A stretch of 64,000 nt of DNA from Cyclina sinensis. Lineage: Eukaryota > Mollusca > Bivalvia > Venerida > Veneridae. Numbering within the stretch: position 1 is the stretch's first letter; every line of letters starts with the position of its first letter. Location: positions 37,631,521 through 37,695,520 of the forward strand of contig JAAONU010000002.1 of assembly GCA_012932295.1 (NCBI GenBank), read 5' to 3'. Positions 1 to 12,800 of the stretch are shown in pieces. A program made the position numbers and the translations under genes. The notes beneath the pieces were generated by a model. The model was given only the letters and a program-made list of their open reading frames with translations. It was not told the origin of the DNA and ran no database searches.

Positions 1-938
1 TAAAGTCCATGCTGTTTCTACTTCATCAGGTTGTTTCTTTCTAACACTGGCAAGTACTTGCTGGTTAAGGTTTGTAAGATCCTCATTTACAAAAATTCCG
101 GAGCCCTTCAATTGTTTTTTCTTGCTAAGAATAGCTTCCTTGCTGTTTCTAGAGAAGAACTTTACTATGACTTGTCTTGGTTTCCCTCTTTTTGATATTC
201 CTACTCTATGCGCAATTTCAATTTCATTTATAGAGAGCTTAAGACCTGGCATTCTTTTACAACTTTGCTTTCTGTTTGATATCTGGTTTCATTTGCATTT
301 TCGGGTAGCTGATCGATTCTGATGTTATTTATTCTACTATATTGTTCTTACTTGTTTAGCTTATCACAAAATTGATTTTCATATTTACTTATCATTTCTT
401 TTAAATTGTAATTTTCTTCCTTCTGATAATTAAGTTCATCTTCCTAACGTTTGACTTCTGTTCTTAAATTGCCGTTTTCGCTCTCTTTTTCATAAAGCTT
501 ACCCTCTAGAATATCAATTCTGTGTGAAACTGATTTTAGAAATTCCTCCTTCATTTGAGCGAATACTTCTTTGACAATTGATCTCAAACTTCCATCTTCT
601 TTTGAAACCATATTTGACATTTTTTGTTCAACTCTGTTATCTGTCTGGAAATCTGTCCAATTTCATTGTGTAAATCATGAGTTGTATTTTTTGTGTTTTT
701 TCATCATCTTTTTGTATATTTGCCATGTTTTCACTTTCTTCGCTTTTCTTCTTTTTCTTTTTTTTTTCTTCTTTCTTTTTGTATCCTCGGGACTAACAAT
801 GTTTGTACTACTGTCAAGTATACTGCTGGCACTACTTAATGGTGCACGTTTTCGTTTCTTGTCTGTGTCTATTTCGAGATTTAAGCTTTCTTCACTAGCT
901 GGATCTTCGTTTCTTAGCTTTTTTGACATTTGTACCAA
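1..938 (-). pseudogene. Decayed LINE (L1-like) ORF1, runs off the left edge
   Basis: Read on the minus strand from an ATG at 938. The N-terminus is Lys/Arg-rich and Ser-rich, followed by a long heptad-like coiled coil (about 620-370), then EQYSRINNIRIDQL and a C-terminal block with IAHRVG, PRQVIVKF and GIFVNEDLTNLNQ. That order (basic N-terminus, coiled coil, RRM-like RNA-binding block, C-terminal domain) is the plan of ORF1p of L1-like retrotransposons, which binds element RNA. The copy is dead: the frame changes near 700-730 and near 255-262, and TAG and TAA stops interrupt the coiled coil near 447 and 354. ORF2 (endonuclease/reverse transcriptase) would lie left of the window. Class assignment is from motif recognition only. 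Confidence 0.85.
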
Positions 939-1884
939 TTAATGTTACTATGTTTTCTTGCAGTATACTTTGAATAAACCAGAGTAACGGTATTTCTGCT
1001 GGTACCCTCGTTCAATGTTTATTTAATACTGACAGTTAACAGTACAAATACATAAGCAGAGTGACTTATCTCCACAATAACTGAAAAACGACTTACATTG
1101 GTTTTCCTCCAATCCAATTTAGAAAAGGTTAGACCTTACCACTATGGTTTTTATTTATCCATTCAAAGCGTTTTCCTTTTAAAATAGACACATTTTCTAC
1201 AACTCCGGTGTTTTTCTTTTCATATACAATTGCTTATTTCCATGTAAAAAATCCTATTTTGTCCAATAAAAAGCACAAAAATAAAACATTTTCCAGAGCT
1301 CAAAAACACACAGGACTTCACCAGCTGGTTCCCGGTCTAGTAGTTTCAATCATTACGTAGCAACATTTATTTTGACAGTACTCAATCTCAATTAACGCCA
1401 AAATAAACTTGTTTCAAGACTCGTATTAAATTAGATATATCATTTATCAAGATTTCAAACAATTCACAATTTTTGTTAAAACATAAATCACAAAACTTAC
1501 AATTCATTAACGCTCTGCATTTTTTATTCATTTTGAATGAGAAGATTGTGTCATAAGATTTTTTCTTCTAAAATATGTATTCACTGTAATAACTAAACAC
1601 GATTCCTTGAAAACATTTTATATTTTCGTAGATCATTAGATTAACTGGAAACAGAACAAACAAACAGCAACAACATAACTCAATAGCAGGATATCGCTGT
1701 GAAAAATGTGCTAACCGGATTATGCATCATGCATTGCAATAAAATTGAAGCACATAATTTGATAAGCCTGTATTGATGAACTGAACAAAATGCCAGTGAT
1801 TTTTCACAAAGCATCCATTTTTCATACTTACTGATACATCGACGGAAACCCACGTTCGATCCATTCCGTTTCACTCTATTTATC

Positions 1885-2190
1885 TACCGTGGGACAATTG
1901 GTTGCTGAGAATTTCGTACTCATGAATAATTCATTACCTTCTTTCATTGGTTTCTGAAAGATTTCCATTGTGCAATCACAGCCAATGAAAGTACTCGTTA
2001 CAATTTGCCTTTCGCCCCCATGTTTAAATCTTGGGAAATACGTCTATTTTGAGTAACTTGTCATTATTTATACTCTTCACACTGAAGAGTATCTATTTGT
2101 ATTGCGGAATCTCATTCGACGAGGAGTTACTTCCCTTTGCTAATAAATATTCATGAAAGCGAGTAATCTGCAGTCAATTATCCCACGGTA
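1885..2190. mobile_element. Short TIR element (MITE), about 300 bp
   Basis: The ends TACCGTGGGACAATTG (1885) and CAATTATCCCACGGTA (ending 2190) are inverted copies with one mismatch. Similarity continues inward more loosely (CATGAATA on both arms). The outer TA on each side may be the target duplication. There is no coding capacity. It is probably a non-autonomous DNA transposon. Confidence 0.65.
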
Positions 2191-2515
2191 CATAATGTAG
2201 TTGTGCGGAATATGTACCGGGGTCACCGACGATGTTACTGATAATGAGAAGAAGAAATAAAGTTATTCAGCGGCTGTTAGTATTGCGAACAATCATGGTC
2301 ATTATTTTATTTTAAATGGGGGTTGATCAAAAGCAATCATCTTTACTTCAAGGTCATCGTGGTAAAATGCAGTTGCAAAGAAACAGTTAAAGTCTAAAAT
2401 TAGCCTACGCAATAAATGTGACCTTTTGTTGAAACACTTCATTATAACATAACAGTAAACGGTGTAATTGAAAAGACATAAAAAGTGTTCGTGTATATGT
2501 CAGCGTATGTGTGCG

Positions 2516-2518
<3 letters not shown>

Positions 2519-2547
<29 letters not shown>
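2519..2547. repeat. (TG)n microsatellite
   Basis: Perfect TG dinucleotide run. A second short TG run lies at about 4743-4764 and a (GTTT)n run at about 4037-4065. Confidence 0.95.
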
Positions 2548-2552
<5 letters not shown>

Positions 2553-2699
2553 ATTAAATCAGTAGCATATAAATTATAATCACAAAGACCTAATTGATAA
2601 AATCAAAAAAATGTAAACTATTCATTGACGGACAATCCGCGGACGATCCATCTTTTTTTCAATTTTAAGGAATCAAATACTTTTTCTTTTGATAATTCT

Positions 2700-3331
2700 T
2701 AAGATATACGACTTCAGGTGCTTAGACGCGATCTGATACAGGCTCTGCGCCGCAAGCGCCCCCTGTTGGTACTGGATGATGTTATACTCCATCATGACAA
2801 CGCTCCAGCACATCGGGCACAGAGTACAGAGTTAGAGATTTCACTGCTTGGTTTCAGTCTCTTACCACATCCGCCGTACAGCCCGGATCTAGCACCGATG
2901 GACTTTCGTCTGTTTCCAGATATGAAGAGGGAACTCAGAGGCCAGAGATTTGAAACAACATTAGAGCTACGCAATAAGGCTCGTGAAGTAATCTCTTCAT
3001 TCAGTCAGGATTGGTTTAAGGTAACATTTATGCAATGGGTACAAAGGCATAGGAAGTGTGTAGCGACGGGCGGCGATTACGTCGAGAAGGTGAATCGTAC
3101 GCTAGAATTTGACCGTTAGTGACGTCGACGTCGTGATGGCGTGCGTCAAGTGCCGGTCATGTATACAATTCAAATATGTACAAACGATTTATTAGTAAAT
3201 GTATTTCAATGAGATTACGGCTCTGCTTTAGTATTGAGTAAACGTATCGAGTGATGTAATTTTTGTGTTTGTATTGTCTTTTCCGTTCTAGTAATAAAGC
3301 AATTCCGCGAACTTTTGAATCACCCCTCGTA
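2700..3331 (+). mobile_element. 5'-truncated mariner-like (Tc1/mariner) element
   Basis: Contains the C-terminal half of a mariner transposase followed by a 3' tail that ends in TTGAATCACCCCTCG and a TA at 3330-3331, a plausible terminal inverted repeat plus target dinucleotide. No matching left end or N-terminal helix-turn-helix coding sequence precedes 2700, so the left part is missing. Confidence 0.8.
2718..3119 (+). pseudogene. Mariner transposase, C-terminal fragment
   Basis: About 133 codons open to a TAG. It shows HHDNAPAH (second catalytic Asp), then LPHPPYSPDLAPMDF carrying the third acidic residue. There are 34 residues between the two Asp, the DD34D spacing of mariner transposases. 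It continues into LFPDMKRELRG and a terminal block with CVATGGDYVEK. The N-terminal DNA-binding domain and first Asp are absent, so the fragment cannot be catalytic. The reading frame of what remains is uninterrupted, suggesting a fairly recent copy. Confidence 0.88.
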
Positions 3332-3772
3332 CATGTAAAGAATTGTAATTTCTTGGAAAAGTGATTACACGCATATTGTCAAAAACAAGGAAGCATCCTT
3401 AATGGCAGCTTTATCCCCCGCCTCCGATTCATCCATATGATGAGGGTTGGTTGTAAAGCTACTGTAGATGCATATAGTAATAGAGGGTAGCTAAGACAGT
3501 ATTGCGGACAACCCTCAATATTTCAATATCTTTAGTTTCATTATTAAGTGTGCGGCTCACCCGTTAAATTCCTACGCCTTGCCAGATAAACTTTCTCATA
3601 TTATGACACTAACCTATTATTCTCTATATTAGAGTGCTTCAGCGATATAGGAAGTATTTTGCAAAGCTTTACCCGACCTGACAAAGTTAAATAAAGCATA
3701 CACGTTGCAAACAAGGAAGTTCCCAATTTGCAAGTCAATTTACTTAACAGCTACTCATGTGAATAAATTGAA
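3332..3772. other. Gene-free stretch upstream of the Ig receptor gene
   Basis: No coding segment or recognisable repeat seen. It should contain the promoter and 5' UTR of the gene starting at 3773, but I can point to no clear core promoter motif. Confidence 0.4.
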
Positions 3773-3830
3773 ATGGATAACTTTCATTTAACTATATCGA
3801 TTATATTGTCGTTCCTGATTCTTTTTACAG
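3773..3830 (+). CDS. Ig receptor exon 1: signal peptide
   Basis: Encodes MDNFHLTISIILSFLILFT, a hydrophobic leader, and stops at ACAG|GTAAAT in phase 1. The next good phase-1 acceptor that opens an extracellular domain is at 8911; joining gives Asp20 and a plausible mature N-terminus. The 5-kb gap is the weakest link of the model. Confidence 0.6.
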
Positions 3831-6800
3831 GTAAATCAACTTTATTGATATGCACTTTGACACAGAATATTTTCACAGTCTCGAACAAATTTCAAAACAA
3901 GTATCATCGGTATCCTATAAAAAGGTATAAATGCTTATTACTGAAAGATAAAGTTTGTTATAAGTAAGGTAAAATTAATATTGCTTGGTTATGCACCTTG
4001 TGCGTAATATTTTTAGGATTTTCTTTACTTTTTTTTCTGTGTTTTGTTTGTTTGTTTGTTTGTTTTTATTATCATTATCTGTCTTTTTGACTGACTAAGT
4101 TCTCTTAAATGAATTGATTTATACTTCTATGTCAGTTCCAGCTACCCATACCCAGTTACACACACAGTAATTTGAAATCATAACCCGTATACATGTATTA
4201 AGAAGCAAAGCGCTGAAGCACTGGAACGGTGTGGTACAGTGATTGTAATGTGACAACCTTGTGCTTAGTTATCTTAAATTCTTCTAGGTACTACAAGAAT
4301 GTCTGAAGTGTGTCTGTAAAAAGTAATGAAAACTTTGTTTTGAAATACGAGCAAATAAGACAATATTTTCTCTCAAAATGCAATTTTGACAATGCAGCAG
4401 GGAAACCTGGCCGCAGAAATGAAGGGACATGGCAGTGTCTCTAATTTTAAGCATTAAGGAAATTTCTATTTTCCGTATAATATTATAGTATATAATAAAA
4501 AATATGGTGCCATTGACTTTTCTTGTAGCTGATATAGCTCTTGATCACTTGCACATGTCAGTTCTTTGGGCATTACCCTTTGAAAACTTTTTTCAGCAGC
4601 CAAATTGTTTTGAAAGTGCCTTGTATAATGTCATGCAGAACAACTCCCATTCACAACCTAAACTTCATACCGTAATGAATGAATGAAGTGACACCTTTGA
4701 CACGATTAAAAATGGCATGTCGCTAATCCAAGTGTTAATTTCAGTGTGTGTGTGTGTGTGTGTGCGTGTCCGCCCCTCCTCTTGTGATGCTACACACCCC
4801 TTTAACAAAACTTTTCTAACATGTTCTTTGTCTGTATACTTAGGATGGATTCATAATGTTTACTTTTTATTTTCTTACTCCAGTGTGTCAGTGTTCAAAC
4901 CTTGTGTAAAGCTGCCTTTTTGCCATTTTCTTTTTGTCATTTAATATTTTTTTCCATTTATTTGTACTCACATTATTGTTCATCATTGTCCTTTGATAGT
5001 GATAAAGTAGATGGTAATAGCCATCTCTTGATAGTGATAAAGTAGATGGTAATAGCCATCTCTTGATAGTGATAAAGTAGATGGTAATAGCCATCTCTTG
5101 ATAGTGATAAAGTAGATGGTAAGAGCCATCTCTTGATAGTGATAAAGTAGATGGTAATAGCCATCTCTTGATAGTGATAAAGTAGATGGTAATAGTCATC
5201 TCTAGATAGTGATAAAGTAGATGGTAAGAACTATCTCTTGATAGTGATAAAGTAGATGGTAAGAACTATCTCTTGATAGTGATAAAGTAGATGGTAAGAA
5301 CTATCTCTTGATAGTGATAAAGTAGATGGTAATAGCCATCTCTTGATAGTGATAAAGTAGATGGTAATAGCCATCTCTTGATAGTGATAAAGTAGATGGT
5401 AAGAACTATCTCTTGATAGTGATAAAGTAGATGGTAAGAACTATCTCTTGATAGTGATAAAGTAGATGGTAAGAGCCATCTCTTGATAGTGATAAAGTAG
5501 ATGGTAATAGCCATCTCTTGATAGTGATAAAGTAGATGGTAAGAGCCATCTCTAGATAGTGATAAAGTAGATGGTAATAGCAATCTCTTGATAGTGATAA
5601 AGTAGATGGTAATAGCCATCTCTTGATAGTGATAAAGTAGATGGTAATAGCCATCTCTTGATAGTGATAAAGTAGATGGTAATAGCCATCTCTTGATAGT
5701 GATAAAGTAGATGGTAAGAGCCATCTCTAGATAGTGATAAAGTAGATGGTAAGAGCCGTCTCTAGATAGTGATAAAGTAGATGGTAAGAACTATCTCTTG
5801 ATAGTGATAAAGTAGATGGTAATAGCCGTCTCTTGATAGTGATAAAGTAGATGGTAATAGCCGTCTCTAGATAGTGATAAAGTAGATGGTAATAGCCGTC
5901 TCTAGATAGTGATAAAGTAGATGGTAAGAGCCATCTCTTGATAGTGATAAAGTAGATGGTAATAGCCATCTCTTGATAGTGATAAAGTAGATGGTAATAG
6001 CCATCTCTTGATAGTGATAAAGTAGATGGTAAGAGCCATCTCTTGATAGTGATAAAGTAGATGGTAATAGTCATCTCTAGATAGTGATAAAGTAGATGGT
6101 AAGAACTATCTCTTGATAGTGATAAAGTAGATGGTAAGAACTATCTCTTGATAGTGATAAAGTAGATGGTAAGAACTATCTCTTGATAGTGATAAAGTAG
6201 ATGGTAAGAACTATCTCTTGATAGTGATAAAGTAGATGGTAATAGCCATCTCTTGATAGTGATAAAGTAGATGGTAATAGCCATCTCTTGATAGTGATAA
6301 AGTAGATGGTAAGAGCCATCTCTAGATAGTGATAAAGTAGATGGTAAGAGCCGTCTCTAGATAGTGATAAAGTAGATGGTAAGAACTATCTCTTGATAGT
6401 GATAAAGTAGATGGTAATAGCCGTCTCTTGATAGTGATAAAGTAGATGGTAATAGCCGTCTCTAGATAGTGATAAAGTAGATGGTAATAGCCGTCTCTAG
6501 ATAGTGATAAAGTAGATGGTAAGAGCCATCTCTTGATAGTGATAAAGTAGATGGTAATAGCCATCTCTTGATAGTGATAAAGTAGATGGTAATAGCCATC
6601 TCTTGATAGTGATAAAGTAGATGGTAAGAGCCATCTCTTGATAGTGATAAAGTAGATGGTAATAGTCATCTCTAGATAGTGATAAAGTAGATGGTAAGAA
6701 CTATCTCTTGATAGTGATAAAGTAGATGGTAAGAACTATCTCTTGATAGTGATAAAGTAGATGGTAAGAACTATCTCTTGATAGTGATAAAGTAGATGGT

Positions 6801-9800
6801 AAGAACTATCTCTTGATAGTGATAAAGTAGATGGTAATAGCCATCTCTTGATAGTGATAAAGTAGATGGTAATAGCCATCTCTAGATAGTGATAAAGTAG
6901 ATGGTAATAGCCATCTCTTGATAGTGATAAAGTAGATGGTAATAGCCATCTCTAGATAGTGATAAAGTAGATGGTAATAACTATCTTACCAACCATTTGT
7001 AAACTGTTATTGAATGCTTTGTCACTGGTTTACTAGGGTCGCTTTAGGTAGAGCGGTACAGTTCGATCCAGCACCCCACACAATCATACAATTACTGTTG
7101 AAGACTCAATTTATTTATTTAACACTTTAATTTTCCAAGGTAGGTTCAGTTACCTACCACAGTTTTACTACACTTGATTTTCTCCATTTTTTTCTGTTGC
7201 ACTATTTTGAATCTTTTTCAACAAATGATAATTCAGCGTTGGTATTTTTTTATTGCTACTGTGTGTATTTGCGAAACAGATATACTTTTGAACATAATCT
7301 ATATATACAGTAGGAAGTTACGATTCAACATAGTTTTTCACTTGCAGCTTATATTCAAAATATTTTAGAAGTAGCTTTCTTAAAGATAGTGTGTAACAAA
7401 GATTACTTTCTAAGGCCATCATTCTATGAGGTATTATAGACTACTTTCAGTTTTCGAGTTATGACAAGTTGTCAAGACAATGTTTCTTATATATGCTCAA
7501 AACTTGTAAATAAAAGACGTAACAAAGTTTCAGAAAAATTCACGGTTCAGTACTGACGCACTTTTTGCAATACCCTGTTATATTTACCAGGATGTTAGAG
7601 TAGAAAATGCTGGATACATTACCACCACTTGATGAGAACTTTGTTTCATTCATTTGCATACCCTACAGTAACCGATTTGAAACCCCAAAATGTATTGGAG
7701 TCTAGTTTTATATCTCCCTATCATCATATCATCATAATGGTGGATGGGGCTAATTTGGTATTATGTTTATATTTCTCTTCGTTGTACTTTTTGTGTGTTT
7801 TTTTTAAATTTAATTATGCTAGACTTTAACGCAGAGTCATATCGCGGAACGACAATTGACTTAATCTTTCCCTAGGAAATTCTGTAATTTACGGCACAAA
7901 TAAAGGTACTGTGTACAAATGTAGTCGGTTAAAGACGGCTTTTCACTCGGGTTTGCCTATAATTATGCTAAGATGTGTTACCTTCTCTCATCAATATAAC
8001 TATGTATAAAATGCGGATGAGAATTATCAAAGAATGTCCTTAGAAAGTCGACTCTAAGAGATACACTTTGCAATGTCTCTTCATTTTTTATTGAAGAAAA
8101 GGTATCAAGCTACGGTGGCACAGAGGTGACATGCACAACTTTTTTTTTAATTGCATTTCTCTTTTTTTATCTCGTTCCCAAGAAGTGCAAATCTGAAAAA
8201 AAGAATCGCATTTGAAAAAAAGAGTTGCGCAGTAAAAAAAAGAATCAAGTTGTTAAAAAAAGAACAGCGAATGTAAGCTTTGTCGAGGGAACGACTTACT
8301 TACTCGTGGGAACGAGTTAGCTATGCCGTGGGAACGACTTAATATCTCGTGGGAACGAGTTAGCTATGTCGTGGGAACGAGAAAGCAATATATTGTGCAA
8401 CACTTTTTTTCCAAAGCAATACATTTTTTTTTAATTGCACTTTTCTTTTTTTTTTATTTCGTACCCACGAGATACTAACTCTAGGGAACGACTTAGTATC
8501 TCGTGGGAACGAGATATTAAGTCGTTCCCACGACATAGCTAACTCGTTCCTGCGCAACTCTTTATTTTCAAATGCGATTCTTTTTTCAGATTTGCACTTC
8601 TCTTTTTTTTATCTCGTTCCCACGACTTAGTAACTCGGGGAACGAGATAAAAAAAAGAGAAGTGCAATTAAAAAAAAAAGTTGTGCATGTCACCTCTGTG
8701 CCACCGTAGTTAAATGTTCGGAATTTATAAAGATAATTTACGCTTTTCATTGTTCAAAAAAATATATCTTATTTAATCTTCCTATTACAACTTAAGCAGT
8801 CGCCAGTTCAATGCAATGTACCTGTGTTGAGATTGTTCAGAACAGTTGTGTAAATGCACTGACATGGACAATCAGTTTTTATTATTTCAGTGCTTTTGTT
8901 TCCTTTTCAGATGTTTCCACATTCACACTTTATGTTTACCAGAGTGCTGACAAAGCCATCCTTGGAAATAACAGCTACGCCCTGTCATGCACATACTCTC
9001 TCAGATCAGATGAAGTGTTGTATGTTATTGAGTTACAAAGGAAAAGAGAGTCAGACTCTGATTTTGTTAAAATATTGACTTTCCAAGGTCCAACAGTTGG
9101 TTCAGTGGTGACATATCAAGATACTACCTTACAGTCAAGAACTGTTGCAACTAATCCAACTGAAAGTAATAGAACTGCATCACTGGTGTTCAATCAAATA
9201 GTTTGTGATGATAAAGCAATTTATAGGTGGAAAGCCTTGTATTATTCAGATGGTGAAAACAAAAAAGAAGCGAAGGATTTATCTGTAGTAGTAAGAGGTA
9301 TTGTCTTTACTTTATAATAGTAATAGATTCTTAATTTTGCATTGGAAAGAAATTTATTGATGTTAAGTTTGTGATATTTACCTGGTAAGCGCTAAGTAAT
9401 TTGCTTCAAAGTTCATCTAAGTTAGTATTCAAGTAATAGGTTTTGTGAATGTATATGCTCTTTATTTAATTGATTTTCAAACAGAAATGTAAACCATTAT
9501 GAAGCGTGTTCATATTTATTTCAAAAATAAATATGTGAGTTTATCTATTTGAAACACTGAGATGGTATTTTATGTTATGCCTCCCATCGAAAATAAGGAG
9601 GTGGGTGGCATATTATTTTGCAAATGTCGGTCGGAAGATACTTAGTTTCCGATCAATATCTGTACACCCCTTATTATTTCAGTGCTTTTGTTTCCTTTTC
9701 AGATATTTCCACATTCACACTTGATGTTTACCAGAGTGCTGACAAAGCCATCCTTGGAAATAACAGCTACACACTGTCATGCACATACACTCTCAGACCC

Positions 9801-12800
9801 TTAAACCTACCTTTCTCAAACTTGGTTTATAGGTTGGTCATGACCAGTAGATGACCCTTAAATTTTCAGGTGATTAGGTCAAATGCCAAGGTCACAGTGG
9901 CAATGAAAAGCAAAACGGTTTCCGATCAATAACTATAGAACGCTTTGGCCGAGGTTCTTAAAACTTGGTGTGAAGGTTGATCATAACCAGTAGATGACTT
10001 CTATAGGTCATTAGGTCAAAGGCCAAGGTCACAGTGACCTCGAAAAGCAAAACGGTATCCGATCAATAAGTAAAGAATGCTTGGACCCTGGTTCCTCAAA
10101 CATAGTACAAAGATTGGCAATGACCAGTCGATGACCCCTGTAGTTTTCAGGTCGCCAGGTCAAAGGCAGAGGTCACAGTGTCATTGAATAGCAAAAGGGT
10201 TTCCTATCAATAACTATAGAATGGGCCCAGCGCCCCTAAACTTCATAGGCATGTTGAAAATGGCCAGTCGATCACCCCTATAGTTTTTCAGGTCATTAGG
10301 TCAAGGCTAATGTCACAGTGACCTTGAAAAGCAAAACGGTTTCCAATCAATAACTATAGAAGTTATGTATAGAACTTGGTACGTAGGTTGGTCAAATCCA
10401 GAAAATGACTCCTATAGCTTTACAGATCACCAGAACATTGGCCAAATTGACAGGGACCTTGAAAAGCACGCTGGTTTCTAATTGATAACTATAGAATGCT
10501 TGGGCCCAGGCTTCCTTAAACTTCATAGGCAGGTTGGTCATGGTCAGAAGATCACCCGTTTAGCTTTTAGGGTCACTAGATTAAAGGTCAAGGTCATATT
10601 GACTATTAACAGAAAAATAGTTTCCATCAATCACTAGAGAACCTTCGGGAATTGCCTTCACAGCCTTGCTATGAAGGTTGGTTTGTTCAAGAGATGACCT
10701 TCATATACTTTTATAGCTGCCTCTGTGGAAAAGGCGCTTGGGATGCATATATGTTTTACAAACATCTCTTGTTGATTTCAGCAAATGCATTATTCACGGA
10801 AAGTGGAAATGGTAGAATATTACAGACACCAAACACAAACATTGAAGAAGGTGACAATGTCACATTTACGTGTTCTGGAGATGTTGGAAACGAACCTGTT
10901 GGACATCTGGGCTGGTTTTATTACCTGGACAATAGCACATCAAATGTAATAAATGCGTCCAGTTTAGCAAAGACAACAGCACCAGTGTATGTTGCTAGTA
11001 CTTGTAGCTACACTCGTACATCTACTCTAGAATTAACGATGACAAAAGAATTTCACCAGATAGTGGTAAGATGTACAGTTCAACAGGACCGCTTTGACCA
11101 ATTTGGGGATGGCCATATACAGACAAAAAATATTCCAGTTTACTGTAAGTATAACAAAAACATTCGCATTTAGACATAGTATTTAAAATTGAATTGCTCT
11201 ATTTCTTCATTAACAGTACAGAAACTCTTAATTGTCAGTGATCATGATAGCTCATTAATATTTGTACACATATTTGATTTGCTAGGTTCTTCATCAAAAC
11301 TGCAAAGCAAAGCTTTAGGTGTTATCAAGCAAAGAGACTTTTTGTTTACTATTTGTTCACAAGAAGTTAGTTCCATCATGCATGTTATCTAAGTAATGAA
11401 ATTTATTAATTACACTTGAGCCAAAAGACATTGTTATGAATATGTAATTTGAGATTTTCACTATAGACCTAACTGAAGCCCACTGCTGTTTTTCCTAATC
11501 TGGTTGTAAAAACATGATTATGTATCTTTTTTGCATGAATGTAAAATGTTTTATAGCACTAGGGCTTTTGTGTTTCCAGGTATTGTTACTGTCTTGATAC
11601 ACAATCCATGTTTATAAGTTATAAGCAATCACAATAAGTTTTGCAGCTAGTTTTTGACACTGTAAAAAGAGGACTCGTGAGAAGAGAGTGATAGAATAGC
11701 AAGTATTTCACTTAACAAGAAATGATTTGTTTTTGTTATGGTCAAATACTGTAGATTCTCCAAGAGTTGTTTCCATCAAGGATGAAACTGTGGAAGAAGG
11801 CAGAGAGTTGCTGACTTTGACATGTACAGCTGATGCATACCCCAAGTCCAAGTATTACTGGGTGTTGCCTAATGGAACAATGAGTGTTGGTCCATCTTAC
11901 ACTCTAACAAACATTCAGCTTAGAGACAAAGGCACATACACATGTGTTGTTTACAATACCTTCAAAGGAGATAATCGCACAGTGACTGAAACAACATATG
12001 TTGATGTCAGTAGGTATTTCATATTTAAAATGAAAATGCTTTGTCTACGTATCAATATATACAAAACTAGAAAAGTAAATGTCCGAACCCTTTAATACCC
12101 AGAATTTAAAAAAAAATTAAAAAACTGTTGAAAAAGGCCTTTAAGTCATTGTTAGACTCCATATCATTTACAAACTTCTACTTTGTTTCCATTAAATTTG
12201 GTATTCTGCAGTTAATTAAGTCTTTAATTTAAGAAATGTGTAAAAGATGGGGTTTCAACATGATGAACCGAAACGTTTGACTTTGCCTAAAATTCAATAA
12301 CTTCACTAGGAAGTCATTGCAAATGTTATCTGTCTATAATGAATTCGAAAAGTATTTATCACGTTCTCATCAGTCTTAAAATATTAAGACAATATTTAGT
12401 AATTATTATATTTGTTTGAAGCTCATCTATGTATTTAATGGCCACATATTGAAATAGGAAAAAAGAATGACCATTCACTGTTAAGGGTCCACTTACTGTG
12501 ACTGACTCTTTTCTAAAGAACAGTGACAGCATAGCTTATTAAATAAATAAACACAAAAGAGTAATATATTATCATAGATAAAAGGAATCATTGCTTTCTT
12601 TTTCTAACAGAAAAAATGTCTACACAAGCCCAGGAAGCTTCGACGTCTACAACAACTACATCTACTGGAAACCCAGACAAAGCAAACCCCAGTAATTCCC
12701 CGAGGGCTAAAGGTATGTAGTAAACCCCAGTAATTCCCCGAGGGCTAAAGGTATGTAGTAAACCCAGTGAATCCCCGAGGGCTAAAGGTATGTAGTAAAC

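Noticed and set aside
675..938. Independent 87-aa Lys-rich protein
   Set aside because: It is the N-terminus of the LINE ORF1; the ORF ends early because of a frameshift.
2718..3119. Functional mariner transposase
   Set aside because: The N-terminal half, including the DNA-binding domain and first catalytic Asp, is missing, as is the left end.
4888..6669. Long minus-strand ORFs of 82-152 codons with repeating TIYFITIKRWLLPSTLSLS
   Set aside because: They are the three-frame read-through of the 35-bp array (35-aa period); no codon bias or independent start/stop logic.
4993..6986. CRISPR array
   Set aside because: Eukaryotic context, and the units have no unique spacers; the whole 35 bp repeats.
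7030..7075. tRNA or SINE candidate (TAGGTAGAGCGG and GTTCGATCC)
   Set aside because: A-box-like and B-box-like motifs are separated by only a few bases; no cloverleaf can form.
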